Source: Clostridia bacterium (lineage in GTDB: Bacteria > Bacillota > Clostridia > Saccharofermentanales > Saccharofermentanaceae). From it: 50,243 nucleotides of DNA. The notes below the pieces were generated by a model that was not told where the DNA came from, ran no database searches, and saw only the letters and a program-made list of their open reading frames with translations. Below, in pieces: positions 17,766 through 25,856 of the stretch; position 1 is the stretch's first letter; each line of letters starts with the position of its first letter. Made by a program: the position numbers and the translations under genes. The DNA lies in assembly GCA_024403755.1 (NCBI GenBank), contig JAKSRF010000005.1, positions 1 to 50,243 of the forward strand. The letters are read 5' to 3'.

Positions 17766-18926
17766 ATGAGTCGACTGGACACAATGCATTTTGGTAATAA
17801 TTGCTTGAAGTTTTTCAGCGGTACGTTGCTACTGGCAGCAGCGGTTTTTTTAATAAACCTGAGCAGCATTACCGATAATTTTGTCCCATGGCTTATAAGC
17901 GGAATTATTATTGCCGTAATAGAATTTATAGTTTTCTGGATAGGAATAATTACTGTTTACACTACATCGGTTCAACTCGGTTTGAAAATCAGAGTTCTCG
18001 GTGTCATTTTCGGATGGATTCCGATAGTTCATCTCGTAATGCTCGGAAAAATTATTACTGTTGTAAGTAAAGAGTATCGCTTTGAGAAGAAAAAAATCAA
18101 GTTGAATAACTCACGTGCCTCTGAGAATATATGCAGTACTAAGTATCCGATACTCATGGTACATGGTGTCTTCTTCAGAGATTTTGAGCATTTGAATTAT
18201 TGGGGGCGCATTCCGCATGAACTCGAAGCAAACGGTGCACGTTGTTTTTATGGGAATCATAACAGTGCTTCAAGTGTGGATGACAGTGCATCTCAGTTGT
18301 CTGCCAGAATTATGGAGATATTAAAAGAGACCGGTGCTGAAAAGGTGAATATTATTGCGCATTCAAAAGGCGGCTTGGATTCAAGAACTGCAATAACTAA
18401 GTGTAATATGGATAAGTATGTTGCTTCACTGACAACAATAAATACACCGCACAGAGGCTGTGAATTTGCCGATTATCTTCTTAATAAAATACCGAAAGAT
18501 AAGCAGGAAAAAATAGCTGCTGCTTACAATTCGGCGGCAACCAAAATGGGTGATTCCAACCCGGATTTTATTGCGGCAGTAACGGATTTAACCTTTAAGG
18601 CATGCGAAAAGCGTAATAAAGAAGTCATGGATTCACCGGATGTTTACTATCAGTCGTACGGCTCTAAGCTGACAAAATCAAGTTCGGGAAAGTTTCCTCT
18701 TAATCTATCCTGTAAACTGGTAGGTCTGTTTGACGGACCTAATGACGGCCTCGTCGGTATAAACTCATTTAAATGGGGTTCTGACTATACATTCCTTGAA
18801 CCAAAAGGTAAAAGAGGAATATCGCATGGTGATGTAATTGATTTAAATCGAGAGAACATTAATGGTTTTGATGTCAGAGAATTTTACGTGAATATAGTTT
18901 CTGAATTAAAGAATAAGGGATTCTGA
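17766..18926 (+). CDS. Membrane-associated alpha/beta-hydrolase lipase
   Basis: A 386-residue protein with two or three N-terminal membrane helices (about 14-100). A lipase-type alpha/beta-hydrolase domain follows, with an I-L-M-V-H-G oxyanion strand and the nucleophile elbow A-H-S-K-G-G near residue 203. The T-P-H-R-G segment after it is typical of triacylglycerol lipases and PHB-depolymerase-like enzymes. H358 or a nearby histidine in the C-terminal S-H-G-D segment is the likely catalytic base. The substrate is unknown. An AAAAGGAG site supports the start. The HAD gene follows after one base. Confidence 0.8.
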   Translation: MSRLDTMHFGNNCLKFFSGTLLLAAAVFLINLSSITDNFVPWLISGIIIAVIEFIVFWIGIITVYTTSVQLGLKIRVLGVIFGWIPIVHLVMLGKIITVVSKEYRFEKKKIKLNNSRASENICSTKYPILMVHGVFFRDFEHLNYWGRIPHELEANGARCFYGNHNSASSVDDSASQLSARIMEILKETGAEKVNIIAHSKGGLDSRTAITKCNMDKYVASLTTINTPHRGCEFADYLLNKIPKDKQEKIAAAYNSAATKMGDSNPDFIAAVTDLTFKACEKRNKEVMDSPDVYYQSYGSKLTKSSSGKFPLNLSCKLVGLFDGPNDGLVGINSFKWGSDYTFLEPKGKRGISHGDVIDLNRENINGFDVREFYVNIVSELKNKGF

Positions 18927-18927
18927 T

Positions 18928-19590
18928 ATGATTAAAGCAGTGTTTTTTGATATGGACGGTGTCCTTTTGGACAGTGAACCTGTACATGATATGATGTTGG
19001 ACAGAATACTCAGTAATCTGGGTGCTGACGCTGAGCCCGGAATAAGACAGAAGTTTATCGGAGCATCTTCCGAAGATTTGTGGCTTTCAATGAAGAACAC
19101 ATTCAATCTTAGTATGTCTATACCTGAATTATTGGATTTGCATTGGGAAACTATGATAAAGATGATTCCGGAGTGTAATGTAACCGAGAGCAGAGGACTT
19201 ACCGAATTACTTAAGTACCTAAAGGGAAATGGTATAAGTGTTGCGATAGTATCCTCTTCAAGACGCGATTTTATAGAATTTGTAATTGACTATCTTGATA
19301 TTCGTAAGTATCTGGATTATGTAGTAGACGGATTTCAGGTACAGCACGGAAAGCCTGCGCCGGATATTTATCTGCTTGCGGCCAAGTTGGGTGGATTCAG
19401 CAACAACGAATGCGTAGTTATTGAGGATTCAACGAATGGGGTAGGAGCGGGAAAAGCAGCCGAAATGACAGTAATCGGATATGATAATCCTACATCATTG
19501 GGACAGGATGTAGGTAAAGCTGATTATATTGTGAAGTCTATGAATCAGATAATTGAGATTTTCGAAGAAAATAAGAATGGATTGAGTTGA
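18928..19590 (+). CDS. HAD-superfamily phosphatase, beta-phosphoglucomutase-like
   Basis: A 220-residue cytoplasmic haloacid-dehalogenase-like hydrolase of subfamily IA. Motif I is F-D-M-D-G-V-L-L-D-S-E near the N-terminus, motif II is the serine run near residue 108, the lysine is in H-G-K-P-A-P-D and motif III is E-D-S-x-N-G. This pattern fits sugar-phosphate phosphatases or phosphoglucomutases of the PgmB/GS1 type; the substrate cannot be assigned. It begins 1 nt after the lipase stop and is probably cotranscribed. Confidence 0.85.
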   Translation: MIKAVFFDMDGVLLDSEPVHDMMLDRILSNLGADAEPGIRQKFIGASSEDLWLSMKNTFNLSMSIPELLDLHWETMIKMIPECNVTESRGLTELLKYLKGNGISVAIVSSSRRDFIEFVIDYLDIRKYLDYVVDGFQVQHGKPAPDIYLLAAKLGGFSNNECVVIEDSTNGVGAGKAAEMTVIGYDNPTSLGQDVGKADYIVKSMNQIIEIFEENKNGLS

Positions 19591-19647
19591 ATAAACGAGA
19601 AAAAACGAGAAAAACATCAATTTTTGAAGTTTTTTTAAGAAAAAGTG

Positions 19648-19676
19648 TTGACATAAAGAGACTTGGGTAGTAATAT
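19648..19676 (+). promoter_or_regulatory. Promoter of rplM-rpsI
   Basis: A consensus TTGACA at 19648-19653 is 17 bp from TAATAT at 19671-19676, which overlaps a second candidate TATACT (spacing 20). The leader is about 43 nt, with no clear structured autoregulatory element. Confidence 0.75.
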
Positions 19677-19725
19677 ACTCAGGCGCGTATTGAGCGAATA
19701 TATTATTTTTAAGGAGTTAGTCAAT

Positions 19726-20160
19726 ATGAAGACATATGTTGCTACACCGGCTACAGTTGACAGAAAGTGGCTTGTAATAGATGCTTCTGGTAAGACATTG
19801 GGTCGTCTTGCTACAGAGGTTGCTATGCTTCTTCGCGGTAAGCATAAGCCAACATTCACACCATTCGTTGATACAGGTGATAATGTTATCGTTATCAATG
19901 CTTCTAAGATGGTTCTTACAGGAAGAAAGTTGGATCAGAAGATGTACCGTTATCATACAGGTTATGCAGGCGGACTTAAGGAGACAACTTATAGAAATCT
20001 TATGAACAATAAGCCTGAGATGGCTTTGGAGCTTGCTGTTAAGGGAATGCTTCCAAAGAATTCATTAGGTCGTCAGATGTTTAAGAAGCTTCATGTATTT
20101 GCTGGAGCTGAGCATAACATGCAGGCACAGAAGCCTGAAGTTTATGAGATGGCAGATTAA
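19726..20160 (+). CDS. rplM: 50S ribosomal protein L13
   Basis: A 144-residue uL13. Family landmarks are the W-x-V-I-D-A-S/A-G-K-T-L-G-R-L-A segment, the L-R-G-K-H-K-P-x-F-T-P region and G-M-L-P-K-N-x-L-G-R. ATG 19726 with AAGGAG upstream fits the family N-terminus; the longer in-frame frame to 19663 overlaps the promoter. It is followed by rpsI, the standard bacterial pairing. Confidence 0.98.
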   Translation: MKTYVATPATVDRKWLVIDASGKTLGRLATEVAMLLRGKHKPTFTPFVDTGDNVIVINASKMVLTGRKLDQKMYRYHTGYAGGLKETTYRNLMNNKPEMALELAVKGMLPKNSLGRQMFKKLHVFAGAEHNMQAQKPEVYEMAD

Positions 20161-20176
20161 TAGGAGGAACGTATAA

Positions 20177-20584
20177 ATGGCTAAGAAAGCTGGAAAAGTT
20201 TATTTCTACGGTACAGGTCGTCGTAAAAATGCAGTAGCATGCGTTCGTCTTGTTCCTGGTACAGGTAAGATTGTTATTAACGAGAGAGATATTGATGATT
20301 ATTTTGGTCTTGATACATTGAAGCTCGTTGTTCGTCAGCCACTCGTAGTTACAGCTACAGAGGCTAAGTTCGATATCATTGCTAAGGCTATCGGCGGCGG
20401 TATTTCAGGTCAGGCCGGTGCTATCCGTCATGGTATTGCCAGAGCATTGGTTCAGGCAGACGAGGAAGCTTATAAGGCTGAGTTGAAGAAGGCAGGACTT
20501 CTCACACGTGATGCACGTATGAAGGAGAGAAAGAAACCGGGTCTTAAGAAAGCACGTAAGGCTTCACAGTTCTCAAAGCGTTAA
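20177..20584 (+). CDS. rpsI: 30S ribosomal protein S9
   Basis: A 135-residue uS9 with the G-T-G-R-R-K-x-A-V-A motif, the G-G-G[16 protein letters not shown] motif and the invariant S-K-R tail that reaches toward P-site tRNA. A strong AGGAGG site is 9 nt upstream. It lies 16 nt after rplM in the same operon. Confidence 0.98.
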   Translation: MAKKAGKVYFYGTGRRKNAVACVRLVPGTGKIVINERDIDDYFGLDTLKLVVRQPLVVTATEAKFDIIAKAIGGGISGQAGAIRHGIARALVQADEEAYKAELKKAGLLTRDARMKERKKPGLKKARKASQFSKR

Positions 20585-20613
20585 TCGATACATTTTACAT
20601 ATGTATTATCAAG

Positions 20614-20642
20614 GAGCTTCACGATATGTGGAGCTCTTTTTT
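20614..20642 (+). terminator. Terminator of rplM-rpsI
   Basis: A 9-bp stem with one G-U pair (20614-20622 with 20628-20636) is followed by six T residues. Confidence 0.88.
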
Positions 20643-20656
20643 ATATGAATTTTGAT

Positions 20657-20983
20657 TTACTTGAGAGGAAAGAGAAGAATTGTATTCGGTTCTTTGACTG
20701 CTATTTTGTGGCTCTCCGCTTTTTCCTTGGGAAACAGATTGCTAAATAATTTGTAGTTAGTTTTTTGATTCATGATGCTTCGTATAGCTCCTGGATTCAC
20801 TATAATTGCCTTTCCTGCAAAAAACATATTTCGTATTTTATGAACATATCTTGCGGAATTGCCGTCTTCAACCTCAATTTGGAGAAGTTTTACCGGGACC
20901 GGGGCGTGGCGTAGCGTGGGAACGACGATTATTGTTGGTTCAGTGTTGTAAATCAGTTCTTTCTTTGCTTTAGTGTTTGCAAC
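20657..20983 (-). pseudogene. Remnant of an unrecognised gene
   Basis: On the minus strand a frame is open from 20983 to a TAA at 20657-20659 (108 sense codons). The predicted peptide has ordinary protein-like composition, but the only in-frame ATG (20827) lies in the middle and has no ribosome binding site. Upstream, an AAAGGAG site (21005-21011) is followed in the same frame by ATA and then, five codons later, TGA at 20984-20986. This looks like a gene that lost its start and gained a stop. I do not recognise the family. Positions about 20891-20926 are unusually GC-rich for the window. Confidence 0.35.
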
Positions 20984-21061
20984 TCAAACGTTAGAATTTA
21001 TATGCTCCTTTATAAACTCTATCTATTCCCAAGTTTTCCGTAAAGAGCCTATTTTGTGCAT

Positions 21062-21103
21062 AAAAAACGACTGTCTCCTAATATGTTTTGAGACAGCCGT
21101 TTT
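21062..21103 (-). terminator. Terminator of the LppM-like lipoprotein gene
   Basis: A 14-bp stem (21064-21077 with 21090-21103) contains a G-U pair on the minus strand and ends in a T run. It lies just beyond the stop at 21127. The plus-strand side also has a T run, so it may work in both directions. Confidence 0.8.
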
Positions 21104-21126
21104 GTTTTTTAGATTCAGTAAATTAA

Positions 21127-21996
21127 TTAAAGCTCATCATCATCATTGTCTATCGGAGCTGCAGGATCGGCTTCAACAGAAGCAGTGTTATCTGATGCAG
21201 GTGGTGCGAAGCGAGAAGTATCGGCTTCAACAGGCTCATCATTTACTGCAGGAGTATAAGCAGGAACACTGTTTGAAGTACTGTTTGAAGTACTGTTTGA
21301 AATACTTACTGTATCGTCGTCATTGTTTTTATTCTTCTTAGAAGCTGTAATTACAAAATATGCTCCGCAAGGAATGATAATACAGCAGAGAACAATTGCA
21401 ATAATAACAGGTACTGAAACTGAACTGCACTTTGCATACATTTCGCACTCTTCATCCATATCGGTAATGCTCCATGTTACGGTCTTCTTGTCCTCAGATA
21501 ATTCACCGTTTGTTTTGGAAATCTTTTTAGGGAAAGTAACAGAGAATTCAATTCCGATATCGGTATCATATTCCTCTAATTCGGAACTGTCTTCCTGTGC
21601 GTCCATAAATGCTTCAGGATCAAATGTTGCTTCAAAACTCTTATTCGTGATTTTTATATCTTGGAAAGCGTCTTCCATTTCATCCTCGAAGAACTCTGTA
21701 GCTTCATCAAGATCATCAAATTCTTCCGAATCATCACCCTCAATGTAGTAATATTTTTTCTTGCCGCGTTTTACTTCTTCGACATCACTGAGATCGGAAT
21801 CACCTTCATCGGAATACTCGCTGAGACCTTCATATAATTCCTTATCCATGAGCATTCCGTTTGTGAGTTCTGCACTTCCGTCCTTGTTAATTTCAAGTCC
21901 GATGGTGTAAATCATCTCACATCCGCTGAGTGCAAACAACAATGCTGCAGACATACCGATAGTTGCAATTGTTTTTTTGAAATTTCTTTTGTGCAT
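21127..21996 (-). CDS. LppM/DUF3153-like lipoprotein with C-terminal membrane helix
   Basis: A 289-residue protein. The N-terminus is a lipoprotein signal with lipobox L-S-G-C near residue 24. An extracellular domain with an I-x-L-E-I-N-K-D-G-S-A-E-L start resembles the LppM/DUF3153 family. It is very acidic, then has a membrane helix (about 195-220) and a Ser/Asn/Asp-rich cytoplasmic tail. So it would be held at both ends of the ectodomain. ATG 21996 is chosen because it begins the signal peptide and has a GGAGG site 9 nt upstream. Function is unknown. Confidence 0.65.
   Translation of the reverse strand: MHKRNFKKTIATIGMSAALLFALSGCEMIYTIGLEINKDGSAELTNGMLMDKELYEGLSEYSDEGDSDLSDVEEVKRGKKKYYYIEGDDSEEFDDLDEATEFFEDEMEDAFQDIKITNKSFEATFDPEAFMDAQEDSSELEEYDTDIGIEFSVTFPKKISKTNGELSEDKKTVTWSITDMDEECEMYAKCSSVSVPVIIAIVLCCIIIPCGAYFVITASKKNKNNDDDTVSISNSTSNSTSNSVPAYTPAVNDEPVEADTSRFAPPASDNTASVEADPAAPIDNDDDEL
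21268..21303 (-). repeat. Three 12-bp tandem repeats in the lipoprotein tail
   Basis: Three direct copies of a 12-bp unit (21268-21279, 21280-21291, 21292-21303, the last with one change) encode the Ser-Asn-Ser-Thr repeat of the C-terminal tail. Confidence 0.85.
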
Positions 21997-22059
21997 GATA
22001 ATTAACCTCCAAAATAATAAACATGTACAATTCTTTGCATAATACACAAAGCATATTAA

Positions 22060-22303
22060 CATATTTATAATATCATATGAATGCGAGGTTATGAATTGCT
22101 TTTGGTACATAATATTTGTATGTTTATTGCGACGATATTAGTTAATAAGCTCACATATTATGTGTGAAGTCACATTTATGACAAAAAATAATTGCTTTTT
22201 ATACAAATATTTGTAACAATGTATTCGCTTGGAATTAACATTTACAATATAAAATGATGTTGAGGTTATAGAAGAAACAAAAAAATATTAAGCGGGGAGT
22301 GTG
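22060..22303. promoter_or_regulatory. Divergent intergenic region with several palindromes
   Basis: The 307-base gap between the divergent genes contains three short dyads: CACATATTATGTG at 22152-22164, TGTGAAGTCACA at 22163-22174 (overlapping the first) and TACAAATATTTGTA at 22202-22215. A related half-site lies near 22110-22118. These could be operators controlling one or both genes. TACAAT at 22243-22248 is a possible -10 for the plus-strand gene, but no convincing -35 was found. Confidence 0.4.
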
Positions 22304-23866
22304 ATGTCTATGTCAGAAAACAGTGATTCAGGTTTAGGTAGTTTAGGTGCGAGCCTTCAGTTGGGCCGTGCAGATATGTACCTTAGAAGAGGAGATTTTG
22401 ATAATGCAAAATCTTATTATGAGGAAGTAATTAAATCTGATCCTTCCAATGCCAAGGCTTATTTGGGTTTACTTATGGTTGATGTCGGAGTTACGCAGCC
22501 TGAAGCTCTTGCTGAAGATATTGAGGAACTCAAGAGTAATGAATATTACACAAAGCTTGTAGAGTGCGGCGGTAAAGACCTGATTCCGTCTGCAGAGGCT
22601 ATGAGAGCTGCAGCGGCTACAGCTGCTAATGATGCTGCTTTGGAGGAAAAATATAATTCTGCAGTAAGAATTATGAACAGAGCGCGTTATGCACAGGATT
22701 ATGCGACAGCAGCAAGTATTTTTATAACAATCAAGAACTATAAGAATTCAGCAGACCTTTATTCAGAGTGTAATGAGAAGGCTACTGAGGCAGACCGTTT
22801 TGCTACCTATAAGGAAGCAAAGATGAAGATAGGAAGTGACAGTGAAGAAGTTCTTATCTCTGCTATCCAGCAGTTGGAATCTATTGCAGGTTGGTCAGAT
22901 GCAGATAATTTGAAGTCACAGGCTTCTGAAAGACTCAGAGAAATCAGAGCTAAGAGAGCAGAAGAAGAGAATCTTGTATTGAAGCAGAAACGTAAAGAGA
23001 AGAGAGCCGTTGCAATTACTATTCCGTTGGTATTGGTTGTTATTGCAGGTATCATCTTGTGTATCGTATATGTTGTTCCTTCACTTAAATACAAGAAAGC
23101 GGTTGGACTCAAGGATGATGCTAAATATATGGAAGCTGCTGACGCTTTCCGTAATTTAGGTGACTACAAGGATTCCGTTAATATGGTTGATGCTTGTAAG
23201 TATAAGGAGGCTGAAAGACTTCTCGAGGCAGGTCAGTATCAGGATGCCATTGATCTTTTCTATAGCATCGGCGGCTATGGTGATGCTGCTATCCAAGCTA
23301 TTAACTGTGAGAAATCAATTGCTAAGCAGGATGCTTTGCTCAGAGCACAGAGCCAGATAAACAGATTGTCCGGTTCAGCAGTAGGTGATAGCATTGAATT
23401 GGGTGATTATGAGTGGACAGTTCTTGCAATAGAGGACGGTAAAGCACTTGTATTGGCTGATTCAGTTGTAGATATTAAGCCTTATAATGATGAGTTCGGT
23501 TCTGTTACATGGGAAGAATGTTCTCTTCGTAAGTGGTTAAACGGTGAGTTCTATAGTTCTTTTAACAAAGAAATTAAAGACAGAATCCAGCAGACAGAGC
23601 TCACAAATCCTGATAATGCCACATACAGTACCAATGGTGGTGCTAATACAACAGATTTTGTATTCATTTTCAGTAATACAGATGTTGGTGAGTATCTTGG
23701 AAACGGAAATGCTAAAACTTCAGATATGTGGTGGTGGATGAGAACGCCTGGTCAGTATGATTCATATGCAAGCCGTGTTTCAAGTGAAGGCAAGATATAT
23801 CTTGACGGTGACTATGTAAGTGCACTTTGCGGCGTTCGTCCGGCTATGTGGATTAGTATCGAATGA
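22304..23866 (+). CDS. TPR membrane protein with C-terminal DUF6273 domain
   Basis: A 520-residue protein. The N-terminal cytoplasmic part (about 15-225) has TPR repeats; a basic stretch precedes a single membrane helix (about 232-255). More short helical repeats of the A-x-x-F-x-x-L-G-D-Y-K-D-S type follow (about 265-340). The C-terminal domain (about 355-520), with a W-x-x-L-A-I-E-D-G-K-A-L start, W-x-x-C-S-L-R-x-W-L-N and a final G-V-R-P-A-M-W, fits DUF6273. Function is unknown; such domains occur on large clostridial surface proteins. GTG 22301, ATG 22304 and ATG 22310 are possible starts behind GGGGAG. Confidence 0.7.
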   Translation: MSMSENSDSGLGSLGASLQLGRADMYLRRGDFDNAKSYYEEVIKSDPSNAKAYLGLLMVDVGVTQPEALAEDIEELKSNEYYTKLVECGGKDLIPSAEAMRAAAATAANDAALEEKYNSAVRIMNRARYAQDYATAASIFITIKNYKNSADLYSECNEKATEADRFATYKEAKMKIGSDSEEVLISAIQQLESIAGWSDADNLKSQASERLREIRAKRAEEENLVLKQKRKEKRAVAITIPLVLVVIAGIILCIVYVVPSLKYKKAVGLKDDAKYMEAADAFRNLGDYKDSVNMVDACKYKEAERLLEAGQYQDAIDLFYSIGGYGDAAIQAINCEKSIAKQDALLRAQSQINRLSGSAVGDSIELGDYEWTVLAIEDGKALVLADSVVDIKPYNDEFGSVTWEECSLRKWLNGEFYSSFNKEIKDRIQQTELTNPDNATYSTNGGANTTDFVFIFSNTDVGEYLGNGNAKTSDMWWWMRTPGQYDSYASRVSSEGKIYLDGDYVSALCGVRPAMWISIE

Positions 23867-23889
23867 TTTAAGAACTTTGAATTTATGTG

Positions 23890-23922
23890 GGGTTGTCTCA
23901 GTTTGAGTCAACCCTATTTTTT
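23890..23922 (+). terminator. Terminator of the TPR/DUF6273 gene
   Basis: A 10-bp stem with one T-T mismatch (23890-23899 with 23905-23914) is followed by a T run. Confidence 0.85.
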
Positions 23923-24014
23923 AGATATAAATATATAAAAGCACATTGGTTTATAGTCATAACTTATTGTAGAATAAAACATACGACTAAAATCTAGAGG
24001 AGGATTTTCTACCT

Positions 24015-24821
24015 ATGACTTTCTCATTGAATTTGCTTATGATGTTGGTGGCCGCTCTGATTTGCAGTGCCGTAGGATTCTATAAGTATGTCTACTTCAT
24101 TTCTGTCGGTTACGGACTCTCAATAAGCGGTCAAGGCTTAATGATGTTGTTTCTTTATCGAGAGACACTAACCTTTCCGATTGTATTTGTAAGCATCATT
24201 CTTATTCTTTACGGATTCCGTCTCAGCGGATATCTGCTAATCAGAGAAATGAAGAGTAAAAGTTATCAGAAACACATGAAGACAGAGATTAAAGACGGTT
24301 CTTCCATGAAGTTTTTTGTAAAACTGATGTTGTATATTTTCTGCGCTGTTTTGTATGTTGCGATGGTATCACCGGTTTTCTATCGTATTGATAATGGTTA
24401 CAGAGAAGTAAATGCTACTTACATAATCGGGGTAATCCTGATGATTGGAGGTATTGTATTTGAATCTATAGCTGACTTTACTAAGAATCAAGCTAAGAAA
24501 AAGAATCCGAAGCGGTTCTGTGATAACGGTGTATTTAAGTTTGTCAGATGTCCAAACTATTTGGGTGAATTAATCCTGTGGACCGGTGTCTTCATATTCG
24601 GTGTTACTTCTCTCGAGACCGCAGGTCAGTGGATTATTGCACTTCTGGGTTACATTGGAATCGTATTTGTTATGTTCAGTGGTGCCAGAAGACTTGAAGT
24701 GCGCCAGAACAGAAACTACGGTGAAAATCCGGAATATCAGGCATATGTAAAGAGTGTACCAATCTTGATTCCGTTTGTCCCTCTTTACAGTGTTGAGAAG
24801 TACAAGTTTCTGATATTGTAA
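24015..24821 (+). CDS. DUF1295 / steroid 5-alpha-reductase-like membrane protein
   Basis: A 268-residue integral membrane protein with about six or seven helices. The C-terminal half has the conserved K-x-x-N-P-x-x-F-C-x-x-G-V-F-K-x-x-R-x-P-N-Y-L-G-E and W-x-G-x-F/Y pattern and a late E-V-R-Q segment, as in DUF1295 and isoprenylcysteine methyltransferase/steroid reductase-like families. The substrate is unknown. GGAGG lies about 11 nt upstream of the start. It is a single gene between two terminators. Confidence 0.75.
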   Translation: MTFSLNLLMMLVAALICSAVGFYKYVYFISVGYGLSISGQGLMMLFLYRETLTFPIVFVSIILILYGFRLSGYLLIREMKSKSYQKHMKTEIKDGSSMKFFVKLMLYIFCAVLYVAMVSPVFYRIDNGYREVNATYIIGVILMIGGIVFESIADFTKNQAKKKNPKRFCDNGVFKFVRCPNYLGELILWTGVFIFGVTSLETAGQWIIALLGYIGIVFVMFSGARRLEVRQNRNYGENPEYQAYVKSVPILIPFVPLYSVEKYKFLIL

Positions 24822-24846
24822 TTGAGATTATTTTTGTCATTATTAA

Positions 24847-24885
24847 CAGACCTCGCGATATCTCACTGTCACGAGGTTTGTTTTT
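24847..24885 (+). terminator. Terminator of the DUF1295 gene
   Basis: A 9-bp stem with one G-U pair (24847-24855 with 24872-24880) is followed by five T residues. A perfect 22-bp T-rich/A-rich palindrome (24881-24902) follows immediately and probably helps the convergent gene terminate. Confidence 0.8.
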
Positions 24886-24905
24886 CTTTTCGAAAAGAAA
24901 AATCT

Positions 24906-25742
24906 CTATTTCAAAACTCTGGGTAAGACTATATTATCTATTCCATAAGCAAAGCCGTCATCAACACATGAAAGTGTAACAGCGTCTGCAATCTCTAGTA
25001 TATCCTTAGTGGAGTTCTCCATGGCGATGCCTAAGCCTGCCGCCGTAAGCATGGATTTATCGTTATCGCTGTCTCCGAAGGCAAAGGTATTTTCGAGCGG
25101 TATATTAAGATGTTTGGCAACTCGTTTTAAGCCTTCACCTTTTGTTTGACCGGCCGGCATAATATCACAAAAACCGGCAGCGGATGAGACAACCTCAAAT
25201 TCGCTGTTGTTTTTAATAATGTCAGTAAAACTACCGGGAGCATCTATTATTAATAATTTAGTGAAGCAAGGAAAATCTGAGTCCGGAATTGACAGAACAG
25301 AAGGTTCCAAGTTAAACAGAGGAATTTTGAATTCAGGCTTTGCTTTCGCGTTATAGTTGTCAAAAAAATCATTGCGGCAGCTTTCCTTGCGAACATATAT
25401 ACCCTTGGAGGAATAGCCGGTAACGTCAATAAAATTTGCAGAGGCAAAACACATACCAAGGATGTTTTTAACCTGAGTCGGCGTGAATTCTTTTGAATAA
25501 ATACAGTTTTTACTGAGCGGATCATAAAGCGTTCCGCCGTTACAGGCAATTATCGGAACATCTATTTCAAGTTTGTCAATATATGTTCCTGTCATATAAT
25601 GTGAACGTCCTGTTGCAAAGGTAAATGCAATGCCGTGTGAGCGCAGATTCTTTATAGCCTGCATACTCTTTTCTGTGATGTCAGAGTACGGTGGAATAAG
25701 TGTATTATCCATATCGGCTGCTACCAAATATTTATATATCAT
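24906..25742 (-). CDS. Cof-type HAD-IIB sugar-phosphate phosphatase
   Basis: A 278-residue cytoplasmic HAD hydrolase. Motif I is A-A-D-M-D-N-T-L-I near the N-terminus, motif II is F-A-T-G-R, followed by I-A-C-N-G-G. The lysine is in the T-K-G-E-G-L segment and motif III is F-G-D-S-D-N-D. This layout is the Cof/YbiV type with a C2B cap, acting on sugar phosphates or cofactors. It diverges from manC; both strands of the 114-bp gap contain TATAAT-like -10 elements. Confidence 0.88.
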   Translation of the reverse strand: MIYKYLVAADMDNTLIPPYSDITEKSMQAIKNLRSHGIAFTFATGRSHYMTGTYIDKLEIDVPIIACNGGTLYDPLSKNCIYSKEFTPTQVKNILGMCFASANFIDVTGYSSKGIYVRKESCRNDFFDNYNAKAKPEFKIPLFNLEPSVLSIPDSDFPCFTKLLIIDAPGSFTDIIKNNSEFEVVSSAAGFCDIMPAGQTKGEGLKRVAKHLNIPLENTFAFGDSDNDKSMLTAAGLGIAMENSTKDILEIADAVTLSCVDDGFAYGIDNIVLPRVLK

Positions 25743-25856
25743 AAACTGCCTTCGTTGAAAAAATATTGAGAAATTATACGATAAAGTATAGTATAATTAT
25801 TCTGGTTGTTTATTGCAAACAACATATTTCTTTTGAATTATTTGGAGAGTTTTAAT

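Noticed and set aside
19683-19725. L13 autoregulatory leader
   Set aside because: The leader is only about 43 nt and I see no stable structure matching such an element.
21268-21303. CRISPR-like repeats
   Set aside because: The three 12-bp units are directly adjacent without spacers and encode a Ser-Asn-Ser-Thr tail.
20973-21341. 122-codon plus-strand open frame
   Set aside because: It runs through a terminator hairpin and antisense into the lipoprotein gene, where it reads the tandem repeat; it has no ribosome binding site.
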